This document shows, in pieces, positions 54,117 to 63,162 of a DNA stretch of 64,000 nucleotides. The notes under the pieces were generated by a model. It saw only the letters and a program-made list of their open reading frames with translations. It ran no database searches and was not told where the DNA came from. Origin of the DNA: Thiocystis violascens DSM 198 (lineage in GTDB: Bacteria > Pseudomonadota > Gammaproteobacteria > Chromatiales > Chromatiaceae); assembly GCF_000227745.2 (NCBI RefSeq), contig NC_018012.1, forward strand, positions 1,335,478-1,399,477, written 5' to 3'. The first letter of the stretch is position 1. Each line of letters starts with the position of its first letter. Both the position numbers and the translations under genes were made by a program.

Positions 54117-54950
54117 ATGCAGATTGACGCCATGCTAACCCTGCTCGACCGTCCGCTCCTGGCCTGGATCGCGGACGCCTGCGGACTCCTGCTCCTGATT
54201 GGCTACCACCTGTCTCTCTGGCGCGTCTTTCGCGTGGATCCCGAGCGCACCCATCGTGGCCGTTCCGATCGTCTGCGCCGTGCCTGGGTCGAAACCATGC
54301 GCGACAGCGCCAATGGCATCCTGGCGATCCAGACGCTGCGCAACTGGGTGATGTCCGCGACCCTGTTCGCCTCCACGTCGATGCTCATCGGGCTTGGGGT
54401 GATGGGCGTCGCCTTCAATGGTGTCGACCTGAACGATCTGTCCCATGCGCTCAGTCTCGCGCCGACCAGCGCGAATCTGGTCCGGCTCAAGCTGTTGCTG
54501 ATCGCCGCCATCTTTTTCGGCTGCTTTCTGCACTTCGCCCTCTCCTTGCGCTATTACAATCACACCGGTTTCCTGATCAACCTGCCGTCCACGTATTTCA
54601 ACGAGTCTGGCCTGGCATCGACCGCCGACACCCTTAACCGCGCCAGCGGACATTACAACCGTGGAACCCGGGGCTTTCTCCTGGCGACCCCTGTTCTGTT
54701 CTGGCTGATCGGACCGGACTGGTTCCTGGGCGGGACGCTGATCTCGCTGACTCTGCTCTATCGCTTCGATTACCGGGTCGATCCTAGGCAGTCGCGTCGA
54801 AATCGCGCGGCGACCGCCCACACCAAGGATCCGCACGCGAGCCCCGACATCGATACGGAAAAACGGAATCAGGAGAATTCGATCCGTTCGCCAGAGACGC
54901 AACCTCGAACCAAAATCGACGTCTCGTCTCCGAGTGACCGATCAATGTGA
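54117..54950 (+). CDS. DUF599-type membrane protein
   Basis: 277 residues from ATG 54117 (ATG 54132 also possible). Four membrane helices: WIADACGLLLLIGYHLSLW, ATLFASTSMLIGLGVMGVAF, LKLLLIAAIFFGCFLHFALSL and FLLATPVLFWLIGPDWFLGGTLISLTLLY. The conserved YH, QTLRNW and FALSLRYYNH features are those of DUF599, found in bacteria and plants, without known function. The polar C-terminal 60 residues are unusually long. Divergent from the diguanylate cyclase gene. Confidence 0.85.
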   Translation: MQIDAMLTLLDRPLLAWIADACGLLLLIGYHLSLWRVFRVDPERTHRGRSDRLRRAWVETMRDSANGILAIQTLRNWVMSATLFASTSMLIGLGVMGVAFNGVDLNDLSHALSLAPTSANLVRLKLLLIAAIFFGCFLHFALSLRYYNHTGFLINLPSTYFNESGLASTADTLNRASGHYNRGTRGFLLATPVLFWLIGPDWFLGGTLISLTLLYRFDYRVDPRQSRRNRAATAHTKDPHASPDIDTEKRNQENSIRSPETQPRTKIDVSSPSDRSM

Positions 54951-55347
54951 TTAAGCATTAGAAAAACAAGGAAATAACGAACTGTTGCGCAAACCTTCGG
55001 GGCGCGCGCATCGGAAGGTGCGGAGCAAGGTTTCAAGCTACAATAGCGCGGCTAAACGAGCAGGCTGTGTTTGGTCAAGACGCTCATCAACCCATGCCAG
55101 ACGGTAGGGCTTGCGGATCGATTCGGATCCATCAACGACGCATGCCATGCCGCACGCGGTTTAGGCGATTGCCGGGAAATGATCGACCGATTTCCCACTC
55201 GCCCCGGGCGGCCGCCCTGAGCGACTCGTCCTGAGCGAAGCCGAAGGGAGCCGAAGAGATCGGGACTCGCCGCGAGCGGATTGAGTTTGTTCTGAGGGTT
55301 CCCGGAAATCACCTTAAGATTTAGTCATCAATCGAGATTCAACAACA
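54951..55347. other. Intergenic region with dispersed repeat pieces
   Basis: 397 bases. It holds one copy of the TTTAGGCGATTG-x-x-GGRAAAT motif (about 55161) that recurs after opgH and at 59752, and a short GTCCTGAGCGAAGCCGAAGG stretch of the kind often dispersed in genomes. No gene supported. Confidence 0.5.
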
Positions 55348-56910
55348 ATGACACCTCGTCGAATTGGACTCATACCCCTTGGTCTGGCGCTCGCGATTGC
55401 CGGTGGCGTCTGCGCGGCGGAAGAGATCGGTGTCGCGGAACCCGCGCTGACCGAAGGCGTTCCCGGCGAATTCACCTTCGCGGCGGTCGTCCGGCGCGCG
55501 GCCGAACTGGCAACCGGTCCCTACTCGCCTGACCGCCCGGAACTGCCCGACTATCTCTCCGACCTGGATTACGATCGCTACCGCGATATCCGCTTTGATC
55601 CCACGCAAAATCTGTGGCGCAACGAAAGTTTGCCGTTTCAGATGAATTTCTTTCATCGGGGATTTCTCTCCAAGGATCGGGTAACGATCAATTTGATCGA
55701 AGAGGGGCAGTCGACACCGGTCGTGTTTCGTCACGATCTGTTCAATTACGGCAAAAATCGGGTGCCCGACGACATGCCCGGCGATCTTGGGTACGCCGGT
55801 CTGCGCCTGATGTATCCGCTCAATCGGGATCAGATCTTCGACGATCTCACGGTGTTCCAGGGGGCCAGCTATTTCCGCGCGCTGGGCAAGGATCTCAACT
55901 ACGGGCTCTCCGCGCGCGGGCTAGCCATCGATACCGGATTGCCGAGCCAGGAAGAGTTCCCAGTGTTTCGCGAGTTCTGGATCCGCAAGCCCGACGCGGA
56001 CGCCACCGAGATCACGCTTTATGCTCTCTTGGATAGCGAAAGCGTGGCGGGAGCCTATCGCTTCGTGATCCGCCCCGGTATCGAGACCGTGATCGATGTC
56101 AAGGCGCGGCTCTTCTTCCGCAAGTCGGTGCAGAAACTCGGTGTGGCGCCCCTGACCAGCATGTTCTTCCATGGCGAGAATACGGATCGCTTCATCGACG
56201 ATTTCCGTCCGGAGGTCCATGACTCGGACGGCCTGCTGATCGAGACCGGCTACGGCGAGCGGATCTGGCGCCCGCTCGTCAATCCCGTTGGCCTTCGAGT
56301 GAGCAATTTCCAGGTCGAAAACCCGCGCTCCTTCGCACTCCTGCAGCGCGACCGGGATTTCCGCAGTTATGAGGATCTGGAGGCCCACTATCAGAACCGT
56401 CCGAGCGCGGTGGTCGAGCCGATCGGCGACTGGGGCAAGGGCGTCGTGGAGTTGGTCGAGATTCCAAGTAACGCCGAGCGTTACGACAACATTGGCGCCT
56501 ACTGGATCCCGGAGCGGCGAACCGAATCCGGCCAGGAGTTCGAATTTGAATACCGTATACGGTTTACCCGAGATCCCGAGGCCGGCATGCTCGGCGGGCG
56601 CGTCAGCTCGACTCGCGTGGGGGCCGGGGGAACCGATATCCTGGATTCCGGCGTACGTAAATTCGTGGTCGATTTCGCGGGCGAGACATTGGCGGGGCTG
56701 GATCCGGAAACCCCGGTCGAGGCCGTGGTTCTGACCACCTCCGGCCATGTGTCCAAGCCGGTGGTCCAGGCCAACCCGGAAACGCATGGCCAACGGCTGT
56801 TCTTCGAGTTGACCCCGGATGGCAATACGCCCGCCGATCTGCGCGCCTTCCTGCGTCATGGCGATGACGTTCTCAGCGAGACCTGGAGCTTCCGATGGGT
56901 GCGCGAATAG
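55348..56910 (+). CDS. opgG: Glucan biosynthesis protein OpgG/OpgD family
   Basis: 520 residues. Signal peptide (IGLIPLGLALAIAGGVCAAEE), then the MdoG family body: FTFAAVVRRAAELATGPYSPDRPELPDYLSDLDYDRYRDIRF, FQMNFFHRGFLSKDRV, LGYAGLRLMYPLN, FQGASYFRALGKDLNYGLSARGLAIDTGL, EFPVFREFWIRKP, and a C-terminal Ig-like domain. Periplasmic enzyme shaping osmoregulated periplasmic glucans made by OpgH. Operon with the next two genes; its last 16 bases overlap the unknown gene. OpgG rather than OpgD is favoured by the adjacent opgH. Confidence 0.94.
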   Translation: MTPRRIGLIPLGLALAIAGGVCAAEEIGVAEPALTEGVPGEFTFAAVVRRAAELATGPYSPDRPELPDYLSDLDYDRYRDIRFDPTQNLWRNESLPFQMNFFHRGFLSKDRVTINLIEEGQSTPVVFRHDLFNYGKNRVPDDMPGDLGYAGLRLMYPLNRDQIFDDLTVFQGASYFRALGKDLNYGLSARGLAIDTGLPSQEEFPVFREFWIRKPDADATEITLYALLDSESVAGAYRFVIRPGIETVIDVKARLFFRKSVQKLGVAPLTSMFFHGENTDRFIDDFRPEVHDSDGLLIETGYGERIWRPLVNPVGLRVSNFQVENPRSFALLQRDRDFRSYEDLEAHYQNRPSAVVEPIGDWGKGVVELVEIPSNAERYDNIGAYWIPERRTESGQEFEFEYRIRFTRDPEAGMLGGRVSSTRVGAGGTDILDSGVRKFVVDFAGETLAGLDPETPVEAVVLTTSGHVSKPVVQANPETHGQRLFFELTPDGNTPADLRAFLRHGDDVLSETWSFRWVRE

Positions 56911-57446
56911 ACTCGGCGCCCGCCCTCCTGGGCGGCGCGACCATCCCGACGGAAGCCACCGACTGGACACGCGCGGCGCCGCGCGTGCTCGAGTATCTGA
57001 CGGCCTTGGGCGTCAGGGATCGCCTGGAGATCGACCGGCTCAGCGAACAGGTGCGTCTGCGCTTGGAGGTTCGCGCAACCCATGCCGCGCTAGAGGATGC
57101 CGTGGAGGCCGCGATCGAGGAGACCCTCGCATTGATCGACCAATGGCTGGCCGTGGAATTGGGCATCGACGGCGACGCGAATGCGCTCGCCACGGCGCGC
57201 GCGGCGGCACTCGGCGGCACCATCCCCGGCTGGAGCGCGCGCTGGGCCGGTCTCGCGGGCGATTCGCTGGCCCCGGCGATCCGTGCGCTCCAGCGTGACA
57301 CCGTGCCGGAATTCGCGCCCCTGACGATGCAGGCAAGCACGATCGAGCTTTGCTGTCACCGTCTGCGCCGGCGGATTGCCGACGCCATCTGCCGGCTCTT
57401 CTGTCAGCCGGACCTGCCAACGAACCCTCGCGGAGACCGGTCATGA
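56895..57446 (+). CDS. Unknown protein between opgG and opgH (183 aa)
   Basis: 183 residues, overlapping opgG by 16 bases and opgH by four (ATGA), so all three are translationally coupled. Helical and Ala/Arg/Glu-rich (RVLEYLTALGVRDRLEIDRLSEQVRLRLEVRATHAALEDAVEAAIEETLALIDQWLAVEL), no signal peptide or membrane segment. A cytoplasmic partner or regulator of the glucan synthase OpgH is a reasonable guess from the coupling. I do not recognise a family; most opgGH loci lack a gene here. Confidence 0.75.
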   Translation: MGARIDSAPALLGGATIPTEATDWTRAAPRVLEYLTALGVRDRLEIDRLSEQVRLRLEVRATHAALEDAVEAAIEETLALIDQWLAVELGIDGDANALATARAAALGGTIPGWSARWAGLAGDSLAPAIRALQRDTVPEFAPLTMQASTIELCCHRLRRRIADAICRLFCQPDLPTNPRGDRS

Positions 57447-59554
57447 CGACCAACACTGGGCGATTTTCCGGCTGGGGACGCCACTTTCACCGACCGATCT
57501 TTTTCTCCCTGGTGATCCTCACCACGCTGGGCGCCATGTCCCTGCTGTCGGCGGCGATCCAGGATGAGGGCATCACCCCCCTGGAACTGGCGCTCCTGAT
57601 CCTCTATGCGATCCTGATGCTCTGGATCACGGCCTCCTTCTGGACCGCCGCCCTTGGGTTTGCGCGGATCCTGCGGCGCATGGGCCGTCGCGCTCCGGCT
57701 GGAGACGTCGTTCAAGACCACCCGGAAGAAGCGAACGAGCCATTTAAAACCGCCCTGGTGATGCCGGTGTACAACGAGGATCCGCAACGGGTCTTCGCGG
57801 GTTTGAGGGCCATCGTTCAATCCCTGGCGGAGACGGGGCATCCCGAGGGATTCGAGATCTTCGTGCTGAGCGATACCCGCGATCCCGAGACCTGGATCCA
57901 GGAGGAGCTCCAGTGGCGCCAATGGGCGCTGGAACTGGGCCAGCCGGCGCGACTCTTTTATCGCAACCGGGTGGAAAACACCGCCCGCAAGAGCGGTAAT
58001 CTGGCCGACTTCTGCCGGCAGTGGGGCGGCCGCTATCGCTACATGATCGTCCTCGACGCCGACAGCATCATGACCGGCGAAACCCTGCTGGAGATGGTTC
58101 GGCGCATGGAGTCCGACCGGCGCGTTGCCCTGATTCAGGTGCCGCCGGTGCCGGTCAATCGCTCCTCGCTGTTCGCGCGCATGCTGCAATTCGCCGGTAG
58201 CCTGTACGGCAATATGTTCGTGGCGGGACTGGCCTATTGGCAGCAGGACACGGCGAATTTCTGGGGTCACAACGCCATCATTCGGGTCCGGCCCTTTGCC
58301 GAGCATTGCGGTCTGCCCCAATTGCCGGGACACGAGCCCTTCGGCGGGGAGATCCTCAGTCACGATTTTGTCGAGGCCGCCCTGCTGGCGCGCGCGGGCT
58401 GGAAGGTTCGGCTCGCGGACGATCTGGGCGGCAGCTACGAAGAGATCCCGCCGACCCTGATCGACTACGCCAAGCGGGATCGGCGCTGGTGTCAGGGCAA
58501 CCTCCAGCATTCCCGTCTCATCCTGGCGCGCGGCTTCAAATCCTTGAGCCGCATCCATTTCGCGATGGGCGTGATGTCCTATCTGGCGTCGCCCCTGTGG
58601 CTGCTGTTCCTGATCGCGACCGGAATCGAGGCCTATTTCAGGAGCCTGAAGGTACCGGTCTATTTCTTCGGGGACAATGTGCTTCCGGTCTGGCCCGAGT
58701 CCTATGCGGTCGAAATGGCCACCGTGTTGTGGGTGACCCTGGCCCTGCTGTTTCTGCCGAAGCTGCTTTCCCTGGTTCTGCTGGCCTTCGACCCGATTCA
58801 GGCACGGCGCTTCGGCGGCCTGCCAAGAGCGGCGCTGAGCGTGCTGATCGAGAGCTTTTTTTCCGTCCTGCTCGCCCCCGTGCTGATGTTGTTTCAGAGC
58901 AAGTTCGTGGCGGCGATCCTGCTAAGAACCTCCGTGGGCTGGCCTGCCCAGGAGCGCGGCGATCATCAGACCGGGTTGGCCGAGGCGGTGGGCGCGCATG
59001 GCGTTCACACCCTAATCGCGGTCGCTGCCGGGGTTGCGACCTATACTTATGTCCCCGCCTTTTTCTGGTGGTTTACCCCGGTGCTAGCGGGACTCGCGCT
59101 CTCGATTCCGGTCTCCATGATCACCAGTCGGACCTCGATCGGCCGTCTGGCGCGGCGCGCCGGTCTGTTCATGACGCCCGAGGAAACCGAGGAACCCCGG
59201 GTTCTCCAGTTGCTGGAGGAAAACCTGGTGCCTCCGCCCGGCTCCAAGGGCGCGGCGACCGCAACGCCCTTGGGCGCCACGCCCAATGCCCGCGACCTCT
59301 GGTCCCGGGCCGTCATGACCCCCGCGACCTACGCCCTGCACGCCTCCCTGCTACCGGACGAAACGCCAAGCCGCCGCCGTCATCACGCGCTGGAGGGCCT
59401 GCTCTTCAAACTCCAGGACGAGGGATCGGACAGCTTGACCACCCTGGAGAAACGCACGCTGATCTCCCATCGGGATGGGCTATACGGGTTGCATACCCTC
59501 TTGTGGGCCGAGTTGGAACCACCCCCGACCTCGCCCAGATTTCCGGGGGTTTAG
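57443..59554 (+). CDS. opgH: Glucan beta-1,2 synthase OpgH
   Basis: 703 residues from ATG 57443. GT2-family membrane glucosyltransferase polymerising UDP-glucose into periplasmic glucan. Catalytic motifs: ALVMPVYNEDPQRV, LSDTRDPETW, YMIVLDADSIMTG (D-x-D), LSHDFVEAALLARAGW, DRRWCQGNLQH (R-x-x-RW class). Multiple membrane helices (IFFSLVILTTLGAMSLLSAA, LELALLILYAILMLWITASF, LWLLFLIATGIEAYF and others). The C-terminus (SPRFPGV) and the TAG stop lie in a dispersed TTTAGGCGATTG repeat. Confidence 0.95.
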   Translation: MTTNTGRFSGWGRHFHRPIFFSLVILTTLGAMSLLSAAIQDEGITPLELALLILYAILMLWITASFWTAALGFARILRRMGRRAPAGDVVQDHPEEANEPFKTALVMPVYNEDPQRVFAGLRAIVQSLAETGHPEGFEIFVLSDTRDPETWIQEELQWRQWALELGQPARLFYRNRVENTARKSGNLADFCRQWGGRYRYMIVLDADSIMTGETLLEMVRRMESDRRVALIQVPPVPVNRSSLFARMLQFAGSLYGNMFVAGLAYWQQDTANFWGHNAIIRVRPFAEHCGLPQLPGHEPFGGEILSHDFVEAALLARAGWKVRLADDLGGSYEEIPPTLIDYAKRDRRWCQGNLQHSRLILARGFKSLSRIHFAMGVMSYLASPLWLLFLIATGIEAYFRSLKVPVYFFGDNVLPVWPESYAVEMATVLWVTLALLFLPKLLSLVLLAFDPIQARRFGGLPRAALSVLIESFFSVLLAPVLMLFQSKFVAAILLRTSVGWPAQERGDHQTGLAEAVGAHGVHTLIAVAAGVATYTYVPAFFWWFTPVLAGLALSIPVSMITSRTSIGRLARRAGLFMTPEETEEPRVLQLLEENLVPPPGSKGAATATPLGATPNARDLWSRAVMTPATYALHASLLPDETPSRRRHHALEGLLFKLQDEGSDSLTTLEKRTLISHRDGLYGLHTLLWAELEPPPTSPRFPGV

Positions 59555-59569
59555 GCGATTGTTGGAAAA

Positions 59570-60454
59570 TCACATGCGATGGCTATAAGGCCGCTCGTGG
59601 CTATCAAGCCGTTCGTGGCTATCAAGCCGTTCGTGGCCATCAAGCCGTTCGTGGCTATCAAGCCGTTCGTGGCCATCAAGCCGTTCATGGCTATCAAGCC
59701 GTTCGTGGTGAGGCACTCGAACCACGAACGGCTTCACGCTGCGAAATCCCCTTAGGCGATTTTCGGGGAAATTTCTAACGGAATCAACGTGAACGACGCT
59801 CAAACGATGGTGAACCGGGGCCGCGAGTCCCCTGCCCCCCTGTCGTTCGCTCACGGCGCGTGGCGATGGCCCTTGTCTCCTTGACCAGCCTCGATCTTGA
59901 GGATCGCCCCCTGACCGCCGGGTTGGCGCTTGAATACCCGCGCGGCCACCCCCTCTGTCGCCTTGACGGATCGACGATCTTAATGGATCGCGGCCGTCGC
60001 GGGATCCGTCGCGTGGTAGAGCGCGTCGCCGGTCTGGCGAAATCCCCGGATCGCGGGCCGGACTCGGACGGTTTTCCCGCTTGATGCCCGGTCCGCCGGC
60101 CGGTCGCGGCCGCCGTCCGTCGCGTTCCTTGACACGATGTGCTCGATCGTCGCTGCCACGGTGACGGTAGTACCAGTTCCGATAGGCCGGCTGATCGCGG
60201 CGCCAGTGCGAGCTGTAGCGTGCGCGCGCATGGTCGGGAATCCAGCGACGGACACCGCTACGCCAATAATAAGGGCGGCCATGGTCGGAAAAATACACCA
60301 CGTAGCCGTCGTAAAACACTGGCCGGTAGCCATATTCGAGCGCCGGCCCAACAGCGATGCCAATCGCCGGGGGACTCACGGTGACCAGGCAGCCGGGAAT
60401 GGCCAGAACGAGGAGCGCGATGCCTGTCAGTGTCGTCAAAATCCTGGGATACAC
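59570..60454 (-). CDS. His/Arg-rich lipoprotein with repeat tail
   Basis: 294 residues from GTG 60454, which has GGAGG eight bases before it. Lipoprotein signal (ILTTLTGIALLVLAIPGC, lipobox AIPGC), then a Tyr-rich region (ALEYGYRPVFYDGYVVYFSDHGRPYYWRSGVRRWIP, YRNWYYRHRG) like that of small envelope proteins with YDGYxVYFDxxGRPYY. A basic Arg/Asp/Gly stretch follows, and then seven H-E-R-L-D-(S/G)-type hexads encoded by the 18-bp repeats. The last third may be non-native read-through into repeats. Function unknown. Confidence 0.65.
   Translation of the reverse strand: MYPRILTTLTGIALLVLAIPGCLVTVSPPAIGIAVGPALEYGYRPVFYDGYVVYFSDHGRPYYWRSGVRRWIPDHARARYSSHWRRDQPAYRNWYYRHRGSDDRAHRVKERDGRRPRPAGGPGIKRENRPSPARDPGISPDRRRALPRDGSRDGRDPLRSSIRQGDRGGGRAGIQAPTRRSGGDPQDRGWSRRQGPSPRAVSERQGGRGLAAPVHHRLSVVHVDSVRNFPENRLRGFRSVKPFVVRVPHHERLDSHERLDGHERLDSHERLDGHERLDSHERLDSHERPYSHRM
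59581..59706 (+). repeat. 18-bp tandem repeat (7 units)
   Basis: Seven units of GGC(T/C)ATCAAGCCGTTCGT, the first diverged. An inverted partial copy (CCACGAACGGCTT) follows at 59722-59734. Encodes the hexad tail of the minus-strand lipoprotein. Confidence 0.9.
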
Positions 60455-60798
60455 GATGATGCCTCCAAATTCTGTGCGGTTCGGCAATGGTCTGCGAGAC
60501 TGGTCGAGAAGTCGGCTTCAGCATGGATCTTGTCGGCGACATATCCGGAAGCAATTCTCAGTTTAAACGTCACTGGATGAGCAGTGGTGTCCCGGCAGCC
60601 GTTCAGGACTCAGAACTCGGGACGAACCGGAAATCTTTCGCCATTCGCATGAATTTTCAGGGTTTCTCACTTCCATCAAGCAATACTTGAGAATTGCTGC
60701 AAAATGAAAGACCCACTTTACCGCGACCGCCATCGGGTCTTATGCTCGCAAGGTTTAAGAGACCCTGCCCGCGCGCGGATCCTTACAAGGAATCACCG
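60455..60798. other. Divergent intergenic region before yciB
   Basis: 344 bases between the lipoprotein gene and yciB. No gene or clear operator seen. Confidence 0.45.
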
Positions 60799-61473
60799 AT
60801 GAAACTATTGCTCGATTTTCTCCCCATCCTGTTGTTTTTTATCGTCTATAAACTGACCGACATCTACGTCGCCACCGGCGTGGCAATCGCCGCCGCAGCG
60901 CTCCAGGTCGGCTGGTTCTGGCTGCGTCACCGGCGCGTCGAAACGATGCACCTGGTGACGCTGGCGTTGCTGGCGGTTTTCGGCGGACTCACCCTCGCGC
61001 TCCATGACCCGATTTTCGTGATGTGGAAACCAACCCTGGTCAATTGGCTGTTCGCGGCAGCCTTTCTCGGCAGTCAAATGATCGGAAAGCGCACCCTGAT
61101 CGAGCGCATGATGGGTCATGCCATCGAGATTCCGTCAGACATCTGGGCACGCCTGAACCTGCTCTGGGCCGGTTTTTTTCTCTTCCTGGGGCTGACCAAT
61201 CTTTTCGTGGTCTATATCGCAAGCGGATTTTTCGACGCTCAACAGGCCTTGATCGGTGCCAGCGGTCAAACCGCGATCGATCTCTCCGACTGCGCCTCGG
61301 CCTATGCCGGCGAGTTGCTGGCGCTGTGTCGGATCGCCAAGGATGGCGAGGAGGTCTGGGTGAACTTCAAACTCTTCGGTATGATGGGCATGACGATCGC
61401 ATTCGTGATCGCACAAGGCTTGTACCTGGCCCGTCATGTGAAGGAAGAATCCCAGACACTGGAGACCGATTGA
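60799..61473 (+). CDS. yciB: YciB/septation protein A with an inserted loop
   Basis: 224 residues from ATG 60799 (AAGGAA upstream), against about 180 in E. coli. The YciB core is present ([112 protein letters not shown]). Between the Y-I-A-S-G-F and W-V-N-F-K elements there are about 40 extra residues ([11 protein letters not shown] ... [23 protein letters not shown]) with two Cys, probably a loop outside the membrane. Inner-membrane protein involved in cell-envelope integrity. Followed one base later by a YciI-family gene. Confidence 0.9.
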   Translation: MKLLLDFLPILLFFIVYKLTDIYVATGVAIAAAALQVGWFWLRHRRVETMHLVTLALLAVFGGLTLALHDPIFVMWKPTLVNWLFAAAFLGSQMIGKRTLIERMMGHAIEIPSDIWARLNLLWAGFFLFLGLTNLFVVYIASGFFDAQQALIGASGQTAIDLSDCASAYAGELLALCRIAKDGEEVWVNFKLFGMMGMTIAFVIAQGLYLARHVKEESQTLETD

Positions 61474-61474
61474 C

Positions 61475-61774
61475 GTGCTCTACGCCATCATCGCTGTCGA
61501 TCGCCCCAACAGTCTGCCGGACCGCCAGCGCGTCCGGCCCGCCCATCTCGCGCGCTTGCGGGCACTGCTGGACGAAGGGCGGCTGGTTCTGGCTGGCCCC
61601 CATCCCGCCATCGACAGCCCTGAACCCGGCGAGGCCGGTTTTTCGGGGTCGCTCATCGTGGCGGAGTTTGCGGATCTGAGCGCGGCGGAAACCTGGGCCG
61701 CCGCGGATCCTTACCGCGAAGCGGGTGTCTATCGAGAAGTCCTGATCAAACCGTTCAAGCAAGTCTTTCCTTAA
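61475..61774 (+). CDS. YciI-family protein
   Basis: 99 residues starting at GTG 61475, directly after yciB. YCII pattern: [44 protein letters not shown] ... [25 protein letters not shown] ... [11 protein letters not shown] small ferredoxin-like-fold protein; the His (AHLARL) and Asp (ADPY) residues are those conserved in the family. Reaction unknown. The yciB-yciI pairing is common in Gammaproteobacteria. Confidence 0.92.
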   Translation: MLYAIIAVDRPNSLPDRQRVRPAHLARLRALLDEGRLVLAGPHPAIDSPEPGEAGFSGSLIVAEFADLSAAETWAAADPYREAGVYREVLIKPFKQVFP

Positions 61775-61828
61775 TGTTTTAACGTTCCGTTAAAACCCAA
61801 TCTTTTCATTTCAATGGAAGCCTTCGTT

Positions 61829-62701
61829 ATGAAGACAGCTCGTCTGCCTCTTTTGCTCTGTGTCTTGTTTGCCGCGGGAAGCAGTTTCGCGGAAGACGCC
61901 AAGGACACCGATTCGCCCGACACGCTGATTGCCACTGTCAACGGCACCCCCTACCCGCTGGATGTCTTCCGGATGTTTTATCTGGAACGGATGCAGCAGA
62001 ATCAGGGTGAGAACAGTCCGGCCTTCCAGCAGCAGGCATTCGACGAATTCATGGGTCTGGTCGTCGCCTCGCAGGAAGGCGAGCGCCGCAAGCTCGAAGG
62101 CGAGCGCAATGTCGTCGCGGCCTTGCAGTTGGAGCGCATGAAAGTGATGTCCAACGCTGCGCTGTCCGCGATGGCCGAGGAACTGAAACCCACCGAGGAC
62201 GAACTCAAGGCGGCTTACGAGAAGGTCAAGGAACAGGCCGTGCGGACGGAATACAAAGCCCGCCATATCCTGGTCAAGGACGAGGAAGAGGCCAAGAAGA
62301 TCATCAAGCAACTAGATAAAAAGGCCGATTTCACGGAATTGGCCAAGAAACACTCCACCGGTCCGACCGGCAAGGATGGCGGAGACCTTGGCTGGTTCGA
62401 CCCGAAACAGATGGTTCCGCCCTTCGCCGAGGCGATTGCCGCCATGAAGCCTGGGGATTATTCCAAGACCCCGGTGCAAACCCAATTCGGCTGGCACGTC
62501 ATCAATCTGCAGGAAACCCGCAAGGCCGAACCGCCCTCCTTCGAGAACGCGAGACCTCAGTTGACTGCCTTGGTACAGCGCCAGAAGATCGGCGAGAAGA
62601 TCGCCGAGATGCGCAACAGCGCCATGGTCGAACTCAACGAGGAAATTGTGAAAGTCACGCCCAATCAGGATGCACCTGAGGCCACGCCCGAGAAAAAATA
62701 G
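61829..62701 (+). CDS. Periplasmic parvulin peptidyl-prolyl isomerase
   Basis: 290 residues from ATG 61829 (ATG 61814 would put MEAFV before the signal). Signal peptide (TARLPLLLCVLFAAGSSFA), N-terminal chaperone-like helices (QQAFDEFMGLVVASQEGERRKL), then a PpiC/parvulin domain (KARHILVKDEEEAKKIIKQL, FTELAKKHSTGPTGKDGGDLGWF, MVPPFAEAIAAMKPGDYSKTPVQTQFGWHVINL). Folding helper for exported proteins, similar to SurA/PpiC relatives. Downstream hairpin at 62726 terminates it. Confidence 0.92.
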   Translation: MKTARLPLLLCVLFAAGSSFAEDAKDTDSPDTLIATVNGTPYPLDVFRMFYLERMQQNQGENSPAFQQQAFDEFMGLVVASQEGERRKLEGERNVVAALQLERMKVMSNAALSAMAEELKPTEDELKAAYEKVKEQAVRTEYKARHILVKDEEEAKKIIKQLDKKADFTELAKKHSTGPTGKDGGDLGWFDPKQMVPPFAEAIAAMKPGDYSKTPVQTQFGWHVINLQETRKAEPPSFENARPQLTALVQRQKIGEKIAEMRNSAMVELNEEIVKVTPNQDAPEATPEKK

Positions 62702-62725
62702 CTCCCTGGGCGCCCGCGTTCAGCG

Positions 62726-62750
62726 CCCTCTCCCCGAACGGGGGAGAGGG
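62726..62750 (+). terminator. Hairpin after the parvulin gene
   Basis: CCCTCTCCCC - GAACG - GGGGAGAGGG, a perfect 10-bp GC-rich stem 25 bases after the stop, followed by CCTTCATT. Intrinsic terminator or a dispersed hairpin of this common type. Confidence 0.65.
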
Positions 62751-62940
62751 CCTTCATTCGGTTCGGAACCGGATCGAGTCATTCGATGCGCGATTCCGCA
62801 ACTCTCCCGTGACGCCAAACGCAAACTGCGACGGCACGTGCAATTCTGATCGACGACTTCGGTCGAGCAGCGCTTCAGCCATTGAATTAGTGAAAAATTA
62901 TATTAGAATATGATTATGTTTCGACTCATCGAGAACGACC

Positions 62941-63162
62941 ATGATCACCTGTCACACCATGCGCGCGGCCGTCATCCTGTCCGCAACGCTGTTTGTTTCC
63001 GGGACGCTTTTGCTCCTGCTCGCCGAAACCACGGGGCTGATGGTTCCGACCGCCCATACGGCACTGCTGCTGGTCTTCACCGGCGTCCTGACCCTGGCCG
63101 TCGCGTTCGCCATCGCGGTGCTTCCCGGCAACGCCCAGCGACTCGGTAACTGTCTGCACTAA
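62941..63162 (+). CDS. Small two-helix membrane protein (73 aa)
   Basis: 73 residues. Two hydrophobic segments (AVILSATLFVSGTLLLLLAETTGLM and TALLLVFTGVLTLAVAFAIAVL) joined by a short loop. Unknown family. The stop TAA (63160-63162) is the first bases of the palindromic repeat that follows, so the original end may have been changed. A modest coding case: GC-rich codon use, no strong ribosome site. Confidence 0.5.
   Translation: MITCHTMRAAVILSATLFVSGTLLLLLAETTGLMVPTAHTALLLVFTGVLTLAVAFAIAVLPGNAQRLGNCLH

Noticed and set aside
59581-59706. Possible CRISPR array
   Set aside because: 18-bp direct tandem repeats without spacers.
58237-59778. 513-residue frame overlapping opgH and the repeats
   Set aside because: Shifted frame of OpgH; its end is the 18-bp repeat read in a different phase.
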